Of a DNA stretch of 64,000 bases, positions 53,541 to 62,459 are shown piece after piece. The notes beneath the pieces were generated by a model. That model did not search any database and had not been told where the DNA came from. It saw only the letters and a list, made by a program, of their open reading frames with translations. Source of the DNA: an uncultured Aquimarina sp. (GTDB taxonomy: Bacteria; Bacteroidota; Bacteroidia; Flavobacteriales; Flavobacteriaceae). The DNA lies in assembly GCA_947496355.1 (NCBI GenBank), contig CANMCO010000005.1, positions 349,167-413,166 of the forward strand. Direction: 5' to 3'. The position numbers and the translations under genes are program-made. Within the stretch, counting starts at the first letter, position 1. Every line of letters starts with the position of its first letter.

Positions 53541-54023
53541 ATGATGCGTAAAAGAATTTGGTATATTGGTTTATTAGCGTTCGCTTTATTTTCTTGTGAT
53601 AATTTTGTTCTCAAAAAAGAGAATAAGCAACAAATCATAAAAGAAGGACTGGATAAGCTAAACTGGAACGAAGTAGAACAACCTCCTTTATTTAAGGCTT
53701 GTAGAGATAAACAGGAGGAAGAACTTGAACGATGTTTCCAAAATACCATAACCGAGCATATTCATAAGCACCTTACAAAAATTGCGGTCGAGACAAGTGA
53801 AGCTATTCATGATACTATCTGGGTTCCTTTATTAATAACAAAGGACAGTCAAATCTTGTTAGAAGATTTTGAGTTACCAGATATAATCCAGTCAGAAATA
53901 CCAGGTCTAAAAGATATCCTTGAAGAAAGTATTAGTACACTTCCAAAAGTTGAGCCTGCACATACCCGCGGGACCCCTGTGACGGCTCTTTACAAACTTC
54001 CGTTAGTAATTCGTATAGATTAA
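53541..54023 (+). CDS. Lipoprotein with TonB-C-like end
   Basis: 160 residues from the ATG at 53541 (a TTG 24 bp upstream is less likely; a second ATG at 53544 is equally possible). Lipobox LFSC in MMRKRIWYIGLLAFALFSCDNF. The mature part has a pair of Cys (FKAC, ERCF) that may form a disulfide, and the C-terminal HTRGTPVTALYKLPLVIRID resembles the end of TonB C-terminal domains (a binding fold in the periplasm). Function unknown. 58 bp upstream of ruvC and likely cotranscribed. Confidence 0.7.
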   Translation: MMRKRIWYIGLLAFALFSCDNFVLKKENKQQIIKEGLDKLNWNEVEQPPLFKACRDKQEEELERCFQNTITEHIHKHLTKIAVETSEAIHDTIWVPLLITKDSQILLEDFELPDIIQSEIPGLKDILEESISTLPKVEPAHTRGTPVTALYKLPLVIRID

Positions 54024-54081
54024 CTCCTTTGCTTACTACGAATTATGTAGTTTTGCAGTATCTGAAAATACAAACGCAATC

Positions 54082-54639
54082 TTGAGCACCGAAAAAATTA
54101 TATTAGGCATAGATCCAGGTACTACAATTATGGGATTTGGACTTATTAAGGTTCAAAATAAGAAAATGTCTTTTTTACAGTTGAATGAACTTCAATTAAG
54201 TAAATATGATGATCATTATATCAAACTAAAACTTATTTTTGAACGTACCATTGAGCTCATAGACACCTATCACCCAGATGAAATTGCTATAGAAGCTCCT
54301 TTTTTTGGAAAAAATGTACAATCAATGTTAAAATTAGGAAGAGCACAAGGAGTGGCTATGGCTGCCGGACTTAGTAGAGAAGTACCCATTACAGAATACT
54401 CTCCAAAAAAAATCAAAATGGCAATTACTGGTAACGGTAATGCAAGTAAAGAACAAGTAGCCAAAATGCTACAAAGTCTTTTACAGCTTAAAACGTTACC
54501 AAAAAATCTGGATTCTACAGATGGATTGGCGGCAGCAGTGTGTCATTTTTATAATATGGGACGAGCCGATATCACAGGTAAAAGCTATACGGGTTGGGCA
54601 GCTTTTGTAAAACAAAATGAGAAACGGGTTAAAAAATAA
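54082..54639 (+). CDS. ruvC: Holliday junction resolvase RuvC
   Basis: 185 residues from a TTG start (54082), which gives STEKIILGIDPGTTIMGFGLI in the right register; no ATG is in range. Catalytic acids: Asp in GIDPGT, Glu in AIEAPFFGKN, and Asp in DSTDGLAAAVCHF. The fit to RuvC is complete over the length. It cuts four-way junctions in recombination with RuvAB. A palindromic repeat remnant lies between it and hemW. Confidence 0.94.
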   Translation: MSTEKIILGIDPGTTIMGFGLIKVQNKKMSFLQLNELQLSKYDDHYIKLKLIFERTIELIDTYHPDEIAIEAPFFGKNVQSMLKLGRAQGVAMAAGLSREVPITEYSPKKIKMAITGNGNASKEQVAKMLQSLLQLKTLPKNLDSTDGLAAAVCHFYNMGRADITGKSYTGWAAFVKQNEKRVKK

Positions 54640-54651
54640 CTATCCTTTCTT

Positions 54652-54676
54652 AAACTTCTCTCTAGGGGGAAGGAAT
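54652..54676. repeat. Remnant of CTCTCCC-type repeat
   Basis: CTTCTCTCTAGGGGGAAGGAATTC resembles half of the 15725-15807 palindrome. It is followed by an AATTCTA/TAGAATT inverted pair (54673-54702 region) that ends at the hemW start. Confidence 0.45.
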
Positions 54677-54703
54677 TCTAATTAATTTCAAAAACCTAGA
54701 ATT

Positions 54704-55840
54704 ATTAGCGGAATCTATATACATATCCCGTTTTGCAAGCAAGCATGTCACTATTGTGATTTTCATTTTTCTACTTCGATGAAGAAAAAAGAGGATATGA
54801 TTACGGCTATTTGCTCTGAAATCAAAATACGATCTTCTGAGATAAGAGATAATGAAATTATTGAAACCATCTATTTTGGAGGAGGTACACCCACTGTGTT
54901 ATCTATACATGATCTTCAAAAAATTATTGATGTTATTTATGAATATTATTCGATATCAGAGGATGCCGAGATCACAGTAGAAGCCAATCCCGATGATCTT
55001 ACCCAAGAAAAAATTGAATCCTTAGTCAAAAGCCCTGTAAATAGATTAAGTATTGGTATACAATCTTTTTTTGAAGAAGATTTGCAAATGATGAACCGTG
55101 CTCATAATGCTCAAGAAGCAATAGATTGCTTGTCCCTCGCGACTCGCAAGTTTAATAATATATCTATAGATTTAATCTACGGCATTCCAAACATGTCTTT
55201 AGATCGTTGGGAGCAGAATATTCAACTTGCTCTGGATTATGGAGTACCTCACATATCCTGTTATGCCTTAACAGTAGAACCCAATACCGCTTTGCCAAAA
55301 CTTATTGAAAAAGGAGAAATTGCTCCTGTAAATGATGCATTAGCACAACAGCATTTCGAAATTTTGGTTGAAACTTTACAAAAAGAAGGATTTGTACATT
55401 ATGAATTATCAAATTTTGGAAAGCCCGGTTATTTCAGCAAAAACAACACTGCATATTGGCAAGGGAAACAATATTTAGGCATCGGGCCATCTGCACATTC
55501 TTATAATGGAACACAACGTAGTTGGAATATCAACAACAACACAAAGTACATTAAATCCATACAACAAAATGAACTCCCTCGTGAAATCGAAACCCTAACC
55601 ACTACAGACAAATATAATGAATATGTAATGACCGGTTTGCGGACTGTTTGGGGGGTTTCACTTCAAAAAATAACTCAAGAATTTGGTATAACTTACAAAG
55701 AGTATCTACTAAAACAAGCTCAAAAACATATAGAAAAGCATCTATTGTTTCTAGATAATGACATCCTATTAGTTACTAAAAAAGGAAAGTTTTTGAGTGA
55801 TGGTATCGCAAGTGATCTTTTCTTAGTAAATTTAGGGTAG
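54704..55840 (+). CDS. hemW: HemW-type radical SAM protein with apparent ATT start
   Basis: 378 residues if started at ATT 54704, which is the expected size. The frame upstream of the first ATG (54779) encodes SGIYIHIPFCKQACHYCDF, the radical-SAM CxxxCxxC motif that every active HemW needs. The nearest in-frame stop is TAA at 54683, and no ATG, GTG or TTG lies between; the codon in the usual Met position is ATT. Downstream GGGTPTVLS, IEANPDDLT-like and GIQSFFEEDLQMMNRAH are all HemW-like. It is a heme chaperone or coproporphyrinogen III dehydrogenase relative. Starting at 54779 would remove the cluster. A methyltransferase gene follows after 20 bp. Confidence 0.88.
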   Translation: MSGIYIHIPFCKQACHYCDFHFSTSMKKKEDMITAICSEIKIRSSEIRDNEIIETIYFGGGTPTVLSIHDLQKIIDVIYEYYSISEDAEITVEANPDDLTQEKIESLVKSPVNRLSIGIQSFFEEDLQMMNRAHNAQEAIDCLSLATRKFNNISIDLIYGIPNMSLDRWEQNIQLALDYGVPHISCYALTVEPNTALPKLIEKGEIAPVNDALAQQHFEILVETLQKEGFVHYELSNFGKPGYFSKNNTAYWQGKQYLGIGPSAHSYNGTQRSWNINNNTKYIKSIQQNELPREIETLTTTDKYNEYVMTGLRTVWGVSLQKITQEFGITYKEYLLKQAQKHIEKHLLFLDNDILLVTKKGKFLSDGIASDLFLVNLG

Positions 55841-55860
55841 ATTCAAAAAAAACAGAGGCA

Positions 55861-56646
55861 GTGCAAGAAAAGTACGATATCATTGGGGTTGATTATAATG
55901 CAACCCGAAAAGCCGATCCTTACCTGTTTGACAGGTTGTTTTCACTTCTTGACCCTAATCCTGAAGGAAAGTATTTGGATATTGGTTGTGGGACTGGTAA
56001 TTATACATCAGAATTTGCAAAAAAAGGATATACTTTTATTGGTATAGACCCTTCTATTGAAATGTTAGAAAAAGCCAAACTGCAGCATAATGCTATAACT
56101 TGGAAAATAGGCAAAGCTGAAAAAATAGCAATGCCTTCAGAAAGTATCGATGGTATTATTGCAAGTTTAACACTTCATCATTGGCAAAGCTTACGTCAAG
56201 GGTTTTCTGAATTAAACAATGTTTTAAAGCCCGAAGGGAAAATTGTGATTTTTACTGCTACTCCTCATCAAATGAAAGGATATTGGCTCAACCATTATTT
56301 TCCAAAAATGCTAAAGGACTCTATGGAACAAATGCCTACTTATGATACAATTGAATCTAATCTTGAAGCTAATGGCTTGAGAATTGATAACACAGAAAAA
56401 TATTTTATCAAACCAGATCTACAAGACCTTTTTCTTTACTCTGGGAAACATAATCCCAAGTTATATATTAACCCCAAAGTACGCCATGGGATATCTTCTT
56501 TCTCGTCGCTTGCTAATGCAAAAGAAGTAGCACAAGGATTAAAAACATTGGAACAGGATATTGCTACAGGAGAAATAAACAATATCAGTACAACTTATGA
56601 AAATACAGAAGGTGATTATCTGTTTATGGTCGCTAAAAAAGCTTGA
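55861..56646 (+). CDS. Class I SAM-dependent methyltransferase
   Basis: 261 residues from GTG 55861. SAM-binding motif I is KYLDIGCGTGNYTSEFA, followed by the acidic end of strand 2 (FIGIDPS) and motif IIASLTLHHW, which follows the Methyltransf_11 pattern. No substrate-specific domain is seen; small-molecule methylation is likely. Between hemW and a cyclase, with gaps of 20 and 9 bp, so it is within one long operon. Confidence 0.88.
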   Translation: MQEKYDIIGVDYNATRKADPYLFDRLFSLLDPNPEGKYLDIGCGTGNYTSEFAKKGYTFIGIDPSIEMLEKAKLQHNAITWKIGKAEKIAMPSESIDGIIASLTLHHWQSLRQGFSELNNVLKPEGKIVIFTATPHQMKGYWLNHYFPKMLKDSMEQMPTYDTIESNLEANGLRIDNTEKYFIKPDLQDLFLYSGKHNPKLYINPKVRHGISSFSSLANAKEVAQGLKTLEQDIATGEINNISTTYENTEGDYLFMVAKKA

Positions 56647-56655
56647 TTACACTAT

Positions 56656-57402
56656 ATGATTACAACTATATCGCACAATGACCAATCCTACCAAATAGAT
56701 CTATCTAAACCTCTAGACATATCTATCCTTTTAAGAGCTTCAAAAGAAAATGTAAATGCCTGGTATATCCAGGAGCCTAAAATCGAACCGGTAACCGATG
56801 GGAAATGGATAGGAAAGGTTTCTGAAGGAGCTTCTACAAACTTTAACAATATTACATTTAACCCTCACGGTCATGGCACGCATACAGAATGTGTTGGACA
56901 CATCACACCAGAATTTCACAGTATAAATGATACTCTAAAACAATTCTTTTTCCTGGCTGAGGTCATTACTATTTCACCAGAAAAAAAAGGAAGTGATCGT
57001 GTGATTACCGCAGATCAAATTAAAAGTACAATACGCTCAAAAGATGTTAAAGCTTTGATCATAAGAACGCTTCCTAACAAAGAAAATAAACTTAATAGGC
57101 AATACTCAAATACCAATTGGCCCTATTTTACAGAGGATGCTGCAACTTATATTAGAGAAATTAGTATCGAACATTTACTTATTGATCTTCCATCAGTAGA
57201 CAAAGAAAAAGATGAAGGGAAATTGCTTGCACATAAAGCATTCTGGAACTATCCCAAAGCAACTCGTTTTCAGGCTACGATAACAGAGATGATTTATGTA
57301 GATAATGAAATCGAAGACGGTACGTATCTGTTGAATCTGCAGATCGCTTCTTTTCAAAATGATGCAACCCCCAGTAAACCTATTCTATATAAAACACTGT
57401 AA
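56656..57402 (+). CDS. Cyclase-family metal-dependent hydrolase
   Basis: 248 residues. The metal motif reads NPHGHGTHTECVGHI, where the cyclase/kynurenine formamidase family has HxGTHxDxPxH; here one residue is added before GTH and Glu stands for Asp. Other family parts: VKALIIRTLPNKEN and LLIDLPSVDKEKDEGKLLAHKAFWN. A small-molecule amide hydrolase or cyclase is likely, and the exact substrate is unknown. Kynurenine formamidase activity is possible but not shown. Confidence 0.8.
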   Translation: MITTISHNDQSYQIDLSKPLDISILLRASKENVNAWYIQEPKIEPVTDGKWIGKVSEGASTNFNNITFNPHGHGTHTECVGHITPEFHSINDTLKQFFFLAEVITISPEKKGSDRVITADQIKSTIRSKDVKALIIRTLPNKENKLNRQYSNTNWPYFTEDAATYIREISIEHLLIDLPSVDKEKDEGKLLAHKAFWNYPKATRFQATITEMIYVDNEIEDGTYLLNLQIASFQNDATPSKPILYKTL

Positions 57403-57404
57403 TA

Positions 57405-57761
57405 ATGAAAACAACCATACAACTTGAAGAAATTGCAATGCTTGGACTGGGGATATACCTATTTAGTCTACTCTCATACCCCTGGTGGGTATTTTTGGTC
57501 TTATTTCTTGCTCCTGATATTGGGATGATTGGTTATCTTCTAAATAATAAAATTGGCGCATTAAGCTACAATATATTTCATCATAAAGGTATCGCTATTT
57601 TAGTATACATTGCAGGAATTTATGTATCGAATGATATACTTCAATTATCTGGAATCATCCTTTTTGCACATTCGGCTTTTGATAGAATATTAGGATATGG
57701 CTTGAAATATGAAAAAGGGTTTAAATTTACACACTTAGGTGAAATAGGGAAAAAAAATTAG
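57405..57761 (+). CDS. DUF4260 membrane protein
   Basis: 118 residues with four hydrophobic helices. FLAPDIGMIGYLLNNKIGALSYNIFHHKG and HSAFDRILGYGLKYEKGFKFTHLG are the DUF4260 signature (conserved H, D, R near helix ends). Family function unknown. Two-base gap from the cyclase and one from the DUF4230 gene. Confidence 0.9.
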   Translation: MKTTIQLEEIAMLGLGIYLFSLLSYPWWVFLVLFLAPDIGMIGYLLNNKIGALSYNIFHHKGIAILVYIAGIYVSNDILQLSGIILFAHSAFDRILGYGLKYEKGFKFTHLGEIGKKN

Positions 57762-57762
57762 A

Positions 57763-58380
57763 ATGGAATTATTGTTTATAGGACTTTTGGGAGGAGCAAT
57801 CCTGGCTTACTTTATTTTTGCAAGATTTAGTGCCGTAAAAAATAAATCAGCCATAAAAACCCAATCTATGGTTCTTATGGAAAAAATTAAAAGCGTTTGT
57901 AAACTGGTTACCGTAGAGGGTGATTTTGCCGAAATTTATCATTATGAAAGCGTAAAAGAAAAGTTTTTTAATCTCCTTACCGGCACAAAAAAAGCACTAA
58001 TCCTAATTGATGCCAAAGCCTATGTAGGTTTTGATTTATCAAAAGTGAAACTAGAGAGTGACACCAAAAACAAGCGTATTATCTTAACTCATTTTCCGCA
58101 GCCAAAACTATTAACTATAGAAACCGACTTTAAGTATTATGATAAAAAAGAAGGTTGGCTTAATCCTTTTACGTCTAGTGACCTTACCGATCTTAATAAA
58201 GATGCAAAACAATTTATAAAGGATAAGATCCCGCAAAGTGGTTTAATGGAATCTGCAAAACAAGAAGCACTAACCGTTATTTCTTTGATGGAGACTCTTG
58301 CAGAATCAATTGGCTGGACATTAGATTATGCTGCCTTAGAACTAGACAACAATAACAAAGACACAAAACAGTTAGATTAA
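57763..58380 (+). CDS. DUF4230 protein
   Basis: 205 residues with one N-terminal membrane helix (about 2-20) and a soluble part. KSVCKLVTVEGDFAEIYHYES, then KKALILIDAKAYVGFDLSKVKLESD and the C-terminal helix pair with AKQEALTVISLMETLAESIGW fit the DUF4230 family. Function unknown; likely anchored in the envelope. Overlaps the GNAT start by one base (TAATG). Confidence 0.88.
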   Translation: MELLFIGLLGGAILAYFIFARFSAVKNKSAIKTQSMVLMEKIKSVCKLVTVEGDFAEIYHYESVKEKFFNLLTGTKKALILIDAKAYVGFDLSKVKLESDTKNKRIILTHFPQPKLLTIETDFKYYDKKEGWLNPFTSSDLTDLNKDAKQFIKDKIPQSGLMESAKQEALTVISLMETLAESIGWTLDYAALELDNNNKDTKQLD

Positions 58381-58787
58381 TGAGTGCTATTGTCTCTACC
58401 GATAAGCAAAAGTTAGATCTTGATTTTATTCATCAGTTTCTAACCAATTCTTATTGGGCCAAAGGAAGAACCAAAGAAGAAATTAGGATTAGCATCGATA
58501 ACTCTTTGAGTTTTGGAATCTATCTTGACGATAAACAAATAGGCTTTGCTAGAGTAGTAACCGATTATGTTGTATTTGGATATATAATGGATGTATTTAT
58601 AAGCAAAGAATATAGAGGAAAAGGATACTCAAAACAATTAATGAACGTAATTATGGAACATCTAGACTTACAACAAATTAAAAGATGGATGCTAATGACA
58701 AAAGATGCTCATGGAGTATATCGGCAATTTGGATTTACAACAATCGAAGACCCTTCTTTACTTATGAGTAAACTAACACACACTTAA
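58380..58787 (+). CDS. GNAT family N-acetyltransferase
   Basis: 135 residues. The acetyl-CoA motif A is VFGYIMDVFISKEYRGKGYSKQLM (pattern RGKGYSK), with the preceding IGFARVVTDYVV strand and the C-terminal VYRQFGFTT. Small-substrate GNAT, substrate unknown. Part of the hemW-mutS-like operon. Confidence 0.9.
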   Translation: MSAIVSTDKQKLDLDFIHQFLTNSYWAKGRTKEEIRISIDNSLSFGIYLDDKQIGFARVVTDYVVFGYIMDVFISKEYRGKGYSKQLMNVIMEHLDLQQIKRWMLMTKDAHGVYRQFGFTTIEDPSLLMSKLTHT

Positions 58788-58790
58788 AAA

Positions 58791-59147
58791 ATGAATGTTG
58801 AAACGTTTAGAGACTATTGTCTATCCAAAAAAGGTGTTACAGAATCATTTCCTTTTGATAAAACTACGCTAGTTTTTAAAGTGATGGGGAAGATGTTTGC
58901 GTTAACAGGGCTAGACAGAATCCCATTTAGTGTAAATCTGAAATGTGACCCTGATCGGGGTGTTGAACTGCGAGAATATCATCCAGAAATAACGCCAGGA
59001 TATCATATGAGCAAGGTACATTGGAATACTGTAGACTTTACAGGTAGTTTGCCTGCTACAATGTTATTTGAATTAATAGATCATTCGTACGATTTGGTGG
59101 TAAGCAGCCTAACCAAAAAACTAAAACAAGAATTAGAAAATCTTTGA
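58791..59147 (+). CDS. MmcQ/YjbR family protein
   Basis: 118 residues. Typical start METFRDYCLSKKGVTESFPFDKTTLVFKVMGKMFAL, and SVNLKCDPDRGVELREYHPEITPGYHMSKVHWNTV in the middle. The family folds like a small DNA-binding protein (CyaY-like) but its cellular role is not known. Starts 3 bp after the GNAT stop. Confidence 0.92.
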   Translation: MNVETFRDYCLSKKGVTESFPFDKTTLVFKVMGKMFALTGLDRIPFSVNLKCDPDRGVELREYHPEITPGYHMSKVHWNTVDFTGSLPATMLFELIDHSYDLVVSSLTKKLKQELENL

Positions 59148-59154
59148 TTTTTAA

Positions 59155-60930
59155 ATGAATACGCCTAAAGAATTTTACAAAGAGCAAATTGCTCTGCACA
59201 ACATATCACTTAAGAAAGTAAAAAAGCAATTAGCCCTATCAAGCACCATACGTCTATTCGTTTTTTTGGCAATAGTTTCTATCGTGTATTTTGGATATCC
59301 AAACGGTCAAATCATTATCGGAAGTATTGTTTTGGGGATCATAGCCTTTATTTTCCTGGTAACGCGCCATACAGATCTTACCTACTCTAAAAATAAGTTT
59401 GAAAAATTGATCCAGATCAATCAATTAGAGTTGGATGTTTTTGAAGATAAGATTGCTAATCTTGCGACCGGAAAAGAATTTATAGACACTACCCACCCCT
59501 ATAGTCATGATATAGATTTGTTTGGTGAACGATCTTTCTTTCAGTACGGAAATCGCACCACTACTCTGGCGGGAAAAAGTAAATTAGCAGCTATCCTTGC
59601 TGAAAATTCAATTAAGAATATTGAGTCTAAACAAGAAGCCATCCAGAATCTATCTAAACTTCCCAAATGGCGACAAGAATTTTCTGCTATCGCATCTCTA
59701 TCTAATGTTACAGTATCAGTTTCAACAATACAAAACTGGTTGCAAAACTACACCTCTTTTGTTCCTAAAATTATGAAGGTATTACCTGCAATCGTATCAG
59801 GAATATCCTTAGTAATGCTTACATTATTATTTTTGGATGTTATTACTTTTCAACTATTTCTTTTTTGGTCTTTTATAGGACTAATCATTACCGGAACGCA
59901 ACTTAAAAAGATCAATGCCTTATATAATAATGCCGGTAAAGTAAAAGATACTTTTGAGCAGTATTACAAACTGGTAGATAAGATCGAGAATACTAATTTT
60001 GATGCTTCATTACTTAAAGAAAAGCAACAATTGGTGATTAGTGAAAGAGAAAAAGCTTCACAAACACTAAAGCAATTTGCTCGTATCCTTAGTGCTTTTG
60101 ATCAACGAAACAATATGATGTTTGGTGTTCTGGCCAATGGGTTAATGCTTTGGGATATTTTACAGAGTTACAGAATCGAACAATGGATCGCAAAAAATCA
60201 CGATAAAGTCACACAATGGTTTGCCGTTATTGCATTTTTTGATGCGTATAATTCATTAGGGAATTTTGCTTTTAACCACCCTGATTATGTGTATCCCACA
60301 ATAACATCTGGTCGAATAACTCTGAAAGCAGAACAACTGGGCCATCCTATGCTTACCACACACAAAAGAGTAGACAACAATATTACCATAAACAAAGAGC
60401 AATTCTTTATTATTACAGGAGCAAATATGGCTGGTAAAAGTACTTTTTTACGTACTGTAGCCTTGCAAATTGTAATGTCAAATATTGGATTGCCTGTTTG
60501 TGCAGCTGCTTGTGAGTATCGCCCTATTAAACTAATTTCTAGTATGCGAACCTCAGATTCGCTTAGTGATGACGCCTCCTATTTCTTTTCAGAATTAACA
60601 CAACTCAAAAAGATTGTAGACAAGCTAGACCAGGATGAATACTTTATTATTTTAGACGAAATCCTAAAAGGAACCAATAGTAAAGATAAAGCAGCCGGAT
60701 CACGCAAGTTTGTAGAGAAATTAGTAGCAGCCAAAGCAACCGGGATCATTGCTACGCACGATTTAAGTCTTTGCGAGATCGCCTCAGATTTATCGCAGGT
60801 AAAAAATCGATTTTTTGATGCCCAGATTGTGAATGATGAACTCTATTTTGATTATAAATTTAAAGACGGGGTATGCCAAAATATGAATGCTTCTTTTTTA
60901 TTAAAAAAAATGGGGATCGTAGATTCTTAA
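59155..60930 (+). CDS. MutS-like membrane ATPase
   Basis: 591 residues. Two pairs of membrane helices (about 27-68 and 207-245), then the MutS-type clamp/lever helices and the ATPase: Walker A GANMAGKSTFLRT (about 422), signature SSMRTSDSLSDDASYFFSE, Walker B YFIILDEILKGTNSKDK, and IATHDLSL. It lacks the mismatch-binding and connector domains of MutS1, so it is the Bacteroidota membrane MutS-like family with no known mismatch role. Last gene of the operon. Confidence 0.88.
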   Translation: MNTPKEFYKEQIALHNISLKKVKKQLALSSTIRLFVFLAIVSIVYFGYPNGQIIIGSIVLGIIAFIFLVTRHTDLTYSKNKFEKLIQINQLELDVFEDKIANLATGKEFIDTTHPYSHDIDLFGERSFFQYGNRTTTLAGKSKLAAILAENSIKNIESKQEAIQNLSKLPKWRQEFSAIASLSNVTVSVSTIQNWLQNYTSFVPKIMKVLPAIVSGISLVMLTLLFLDVITFQLFLFWSFIGLIITGTQLKKINALYNNAGKVKDTFEQYYKLVDKIENTNFDASLLKEKQQLVISEREKASQTLKQFARILSAFDQRNNMMFGVLANGLMLWDILQSYRIEQWIAKNHDKVTQWFAVIAFFDAYNSLGNFAFNHPDYVYPTITSGRITLKAEQLGHPMLTTHKRVDNNITINKEQFFIITGANMAGKSTFLRTVALQIVMSNIGLPVCAAACEYRPIKLISSMRTSDSLSDDASYFFSELTQLKKIVDKLDQDEYFIILDEILKGTNSKDKAAGSRKFVEKLVAAKATGIIATHDLSLCEIASDLSQVKNRFFDAQIVNDELYFDYKFKDGVCQNMNASFLLKKMGIVDS

Positions 60931-60973
60931 AAAGTTATCTATTAATTTAGAAACCTTCAAATTCCTGCTTTTT

Positions 60974-61405
60974 ATGAAATTAAAACATCTATTAAACCTC
61001 TTCTTTTCTTTAGTCTTGCTATTAACAACATTGGGATGCGGAAATGACGACAATGCTATTGATCTATTTAATCCTTGTATAGAAACTTTATCAGGATGGG
61101 AAGACATTATTTTATCTGATTTTTCAATACAAGTTATTGATGAACCCGATAATAGAGGATATCTAATTACAGCAACCATTACAAACAATAGTCAGGAGTC
61201 TCGTAATGGTTTTCCTCATTTTGTATTTCGAGCAAACAGAATATTCTCGACGTATTCGACCTCAAATAGTGCATCTGCCTCTTCATGCCTTGATATAGAA
61301 GCCTCCTCTTCTTGTAATTTTAGCACAGCATTTACTTTTTTCGATCAAGAAGAAAATATTGACCCCAATCCAGAATTTCTTTGTTTCTATTATTCTAAAT
61401 TCTAA
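60974..61405 (+). CDS. Small lipoprotein of unknown function
   Basis: 143 residues. Lipobox LGC in FFSLVLLLTTLGCGNDDN; the NDD after Cys is the acidic pattern that in Flavobacteria can direct lipoproteins to the surface. Mature part: an Ig-like beta layout (IQVIDEPDNRGYLITATITNNSQESRNG) with four Cys. Function unknown. Confidence 0.75.
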   Translation: MKLKHLLNLFFSLVLLLTTLGCGNDDNAIDLFNPCIETLSGWEDIILSDFSIQVIDEPDNRGYLITATITNNSQESRNGFPHFVFRANRIFSTYSTSNSASASSCLDIEASSSCNFSTAFTFFDQEENIDPNPEFLCFYYSKF

Positions 61406-61548
61406 CTTAAATACAGCGGTCTCTAATACTGTACAAAACTACTTTTGGCTGCTCTACCTCCTGAAGATTTAGTATCTAGGTCTTCTAGCCTCGGTCTATG
61501 ATTGGGGGAGAGCAAGTAATTACTTGTAACCATTATTGTTGTATAGTT

Positions 61549-61968
61549 TTAATACACATACAAAACATTTTTATCAGAGTTTGTAATATTCAATAAGACT
61601 TGATTTCCCTCAACTTGTAAATTTGAAATATTAAAAGTGAATTCCTTTGTGATAACAGCATCACAAAGCTCTTCATTCTTTAAAGACAGTCTTAAATTTC
61701 TTTGCGGTGGATTAGATTCGAAAATATCTTCTGAATCAATCAATTTAATTTCCCAGCTATCTCCACTACAACCACTAGAACTAAAGCTTATTTTTAAACA
61801 GCTATTTTCTATACTTACACTACTAATAACCAATTGATCTGCTGGAGCATTTAAATATTGTTCTGCACTAATTACAGTATCAAAATTACAATTGTTTTGA
61901 GTCTCATCATCATCATTTGAGCAACCTAACATCATGATAATTAAAACCAGGGATACTATTCTTTTCAT
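61549..61968 (-). CDS. Small lipoprotein of unknown function
   Basis: 139 residues. Lipobox LGC in IVSLVLIIMMLGCSNDDDE. Mature part is beta-rich, with SSGCSGDSWEIKLIDS and a C-terminal VEGNQVLLNITNSD segment, and several Cys. A similar layout to the small lipoprotein at 60974, but on the other strand; sequence similarity is limited to the signal. Function unknown. Confidence 0.72.
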   Translation of the reverse strand: MKRIVSLVLIIMMLGCSNDDDETQNNCNFDTVISAEQYLNAPADQLVISSVSIENSCLKISFSSSGCSGDSWEIKLIDSEDIFESNPPQRNLRLSLKNEELCDAVITKEFTFNISNLQVEGNQVLLNITNSDKNVLYVY

Positions 61969-62036
61969 AATAATTGGTTTTTTATGTAGATGTTGTTTTG
62001 GTGAAATAGTTGCGCCAAAATATATTCTCGAAGTAA

Positions 62037-62230
62037 GAAAATCCTTTTCACAAAAATGGTTTATCTACCGCAGTTTTAGCTATAGTTTTGCCACACATTT
62101 ACTAGAAAATAGAACAGATTTATGGTATATATAAAGTTTATTAGGACATAGCCGTAGTAAAACAACGGATTTATATACTCATGTTGCTGTAAATAATTTC
62201 AGAACGATCAAAAATCCATTAGATTTGTAA
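62037..62230 (+). pseudogene. Decayed tyrosine recombinase, C-terminal part
   Basis: The frame encodes SFSYSFATHLLENRTDLWYI, then a TAA stop, then SLLGHSRSKTTDLYTHVAV and ends IKNPLDL. This is the end of a tyrosine recombinase (HxxR-type LRHSFATHLLE, LLGHSxxxTTxxYTHV, then xSPLD/xNPLD, an ending found in integron-type integrases). The Gln codon expected after YI is TAA here (62132-62134), the HSFATH His is Tyr (YSFATH) and the LRH Arg-His is SY. The active-site Arg and His lie in the damaged part, so no activity is possible. Frame upstream of 62037 does not read as a recombinase. Confidence 0.8.
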
Positions 62231-62422
62231 CCGATATAAAGAATATGATAGCAATTGCTATTATACAATTGTTATGCAACATTTGAATTAGCACTTCCAA
62301 GATTAAAAGTGCTTACTTAGAAAAAAATTACTGTCATTCAATTTTAACAACTTTACTTTCTTTTTTAATAGTATTACTATTAAATATTTGTTAATATTAG
62401 AGAGGGGTATTAGGGCAAACAT

Positions 62423-62430
62423 TATTTTTG
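62423..62430 (+). promoter_or_regulatory. -7 element (TATTTTTG) of the carbonic anhydrase gene
   Basis: Fits TAnnTTTG, 29 bp ahead of the ATG; no good -33 partner. Confidence 0.4.
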
Positions 62431-62459
62431 TTTAGTTTTTAATCTAAATACTTAAACAA

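Larger units (their letters stand above)
61969..62459. other. 491-bp region with recombinase relic and promoter
   Basis: Contains the broken recombinase end (62037-62230), a hairpin AGCACTT/AAAGTGCT at about 62299-62322, and TATTTTTG at 62423-62430 as the likely -7 element of the carbonic anhydrase gene (no good -33). Confidence 0.5.

Noticed and set aside
61934..62134. ORF of 66 codons ending YI
   Set aside because: Only its last third is recombinase-like; it is the open part of the relic ahead of the TAA, with an unrelated start over the lipoprotein gene.
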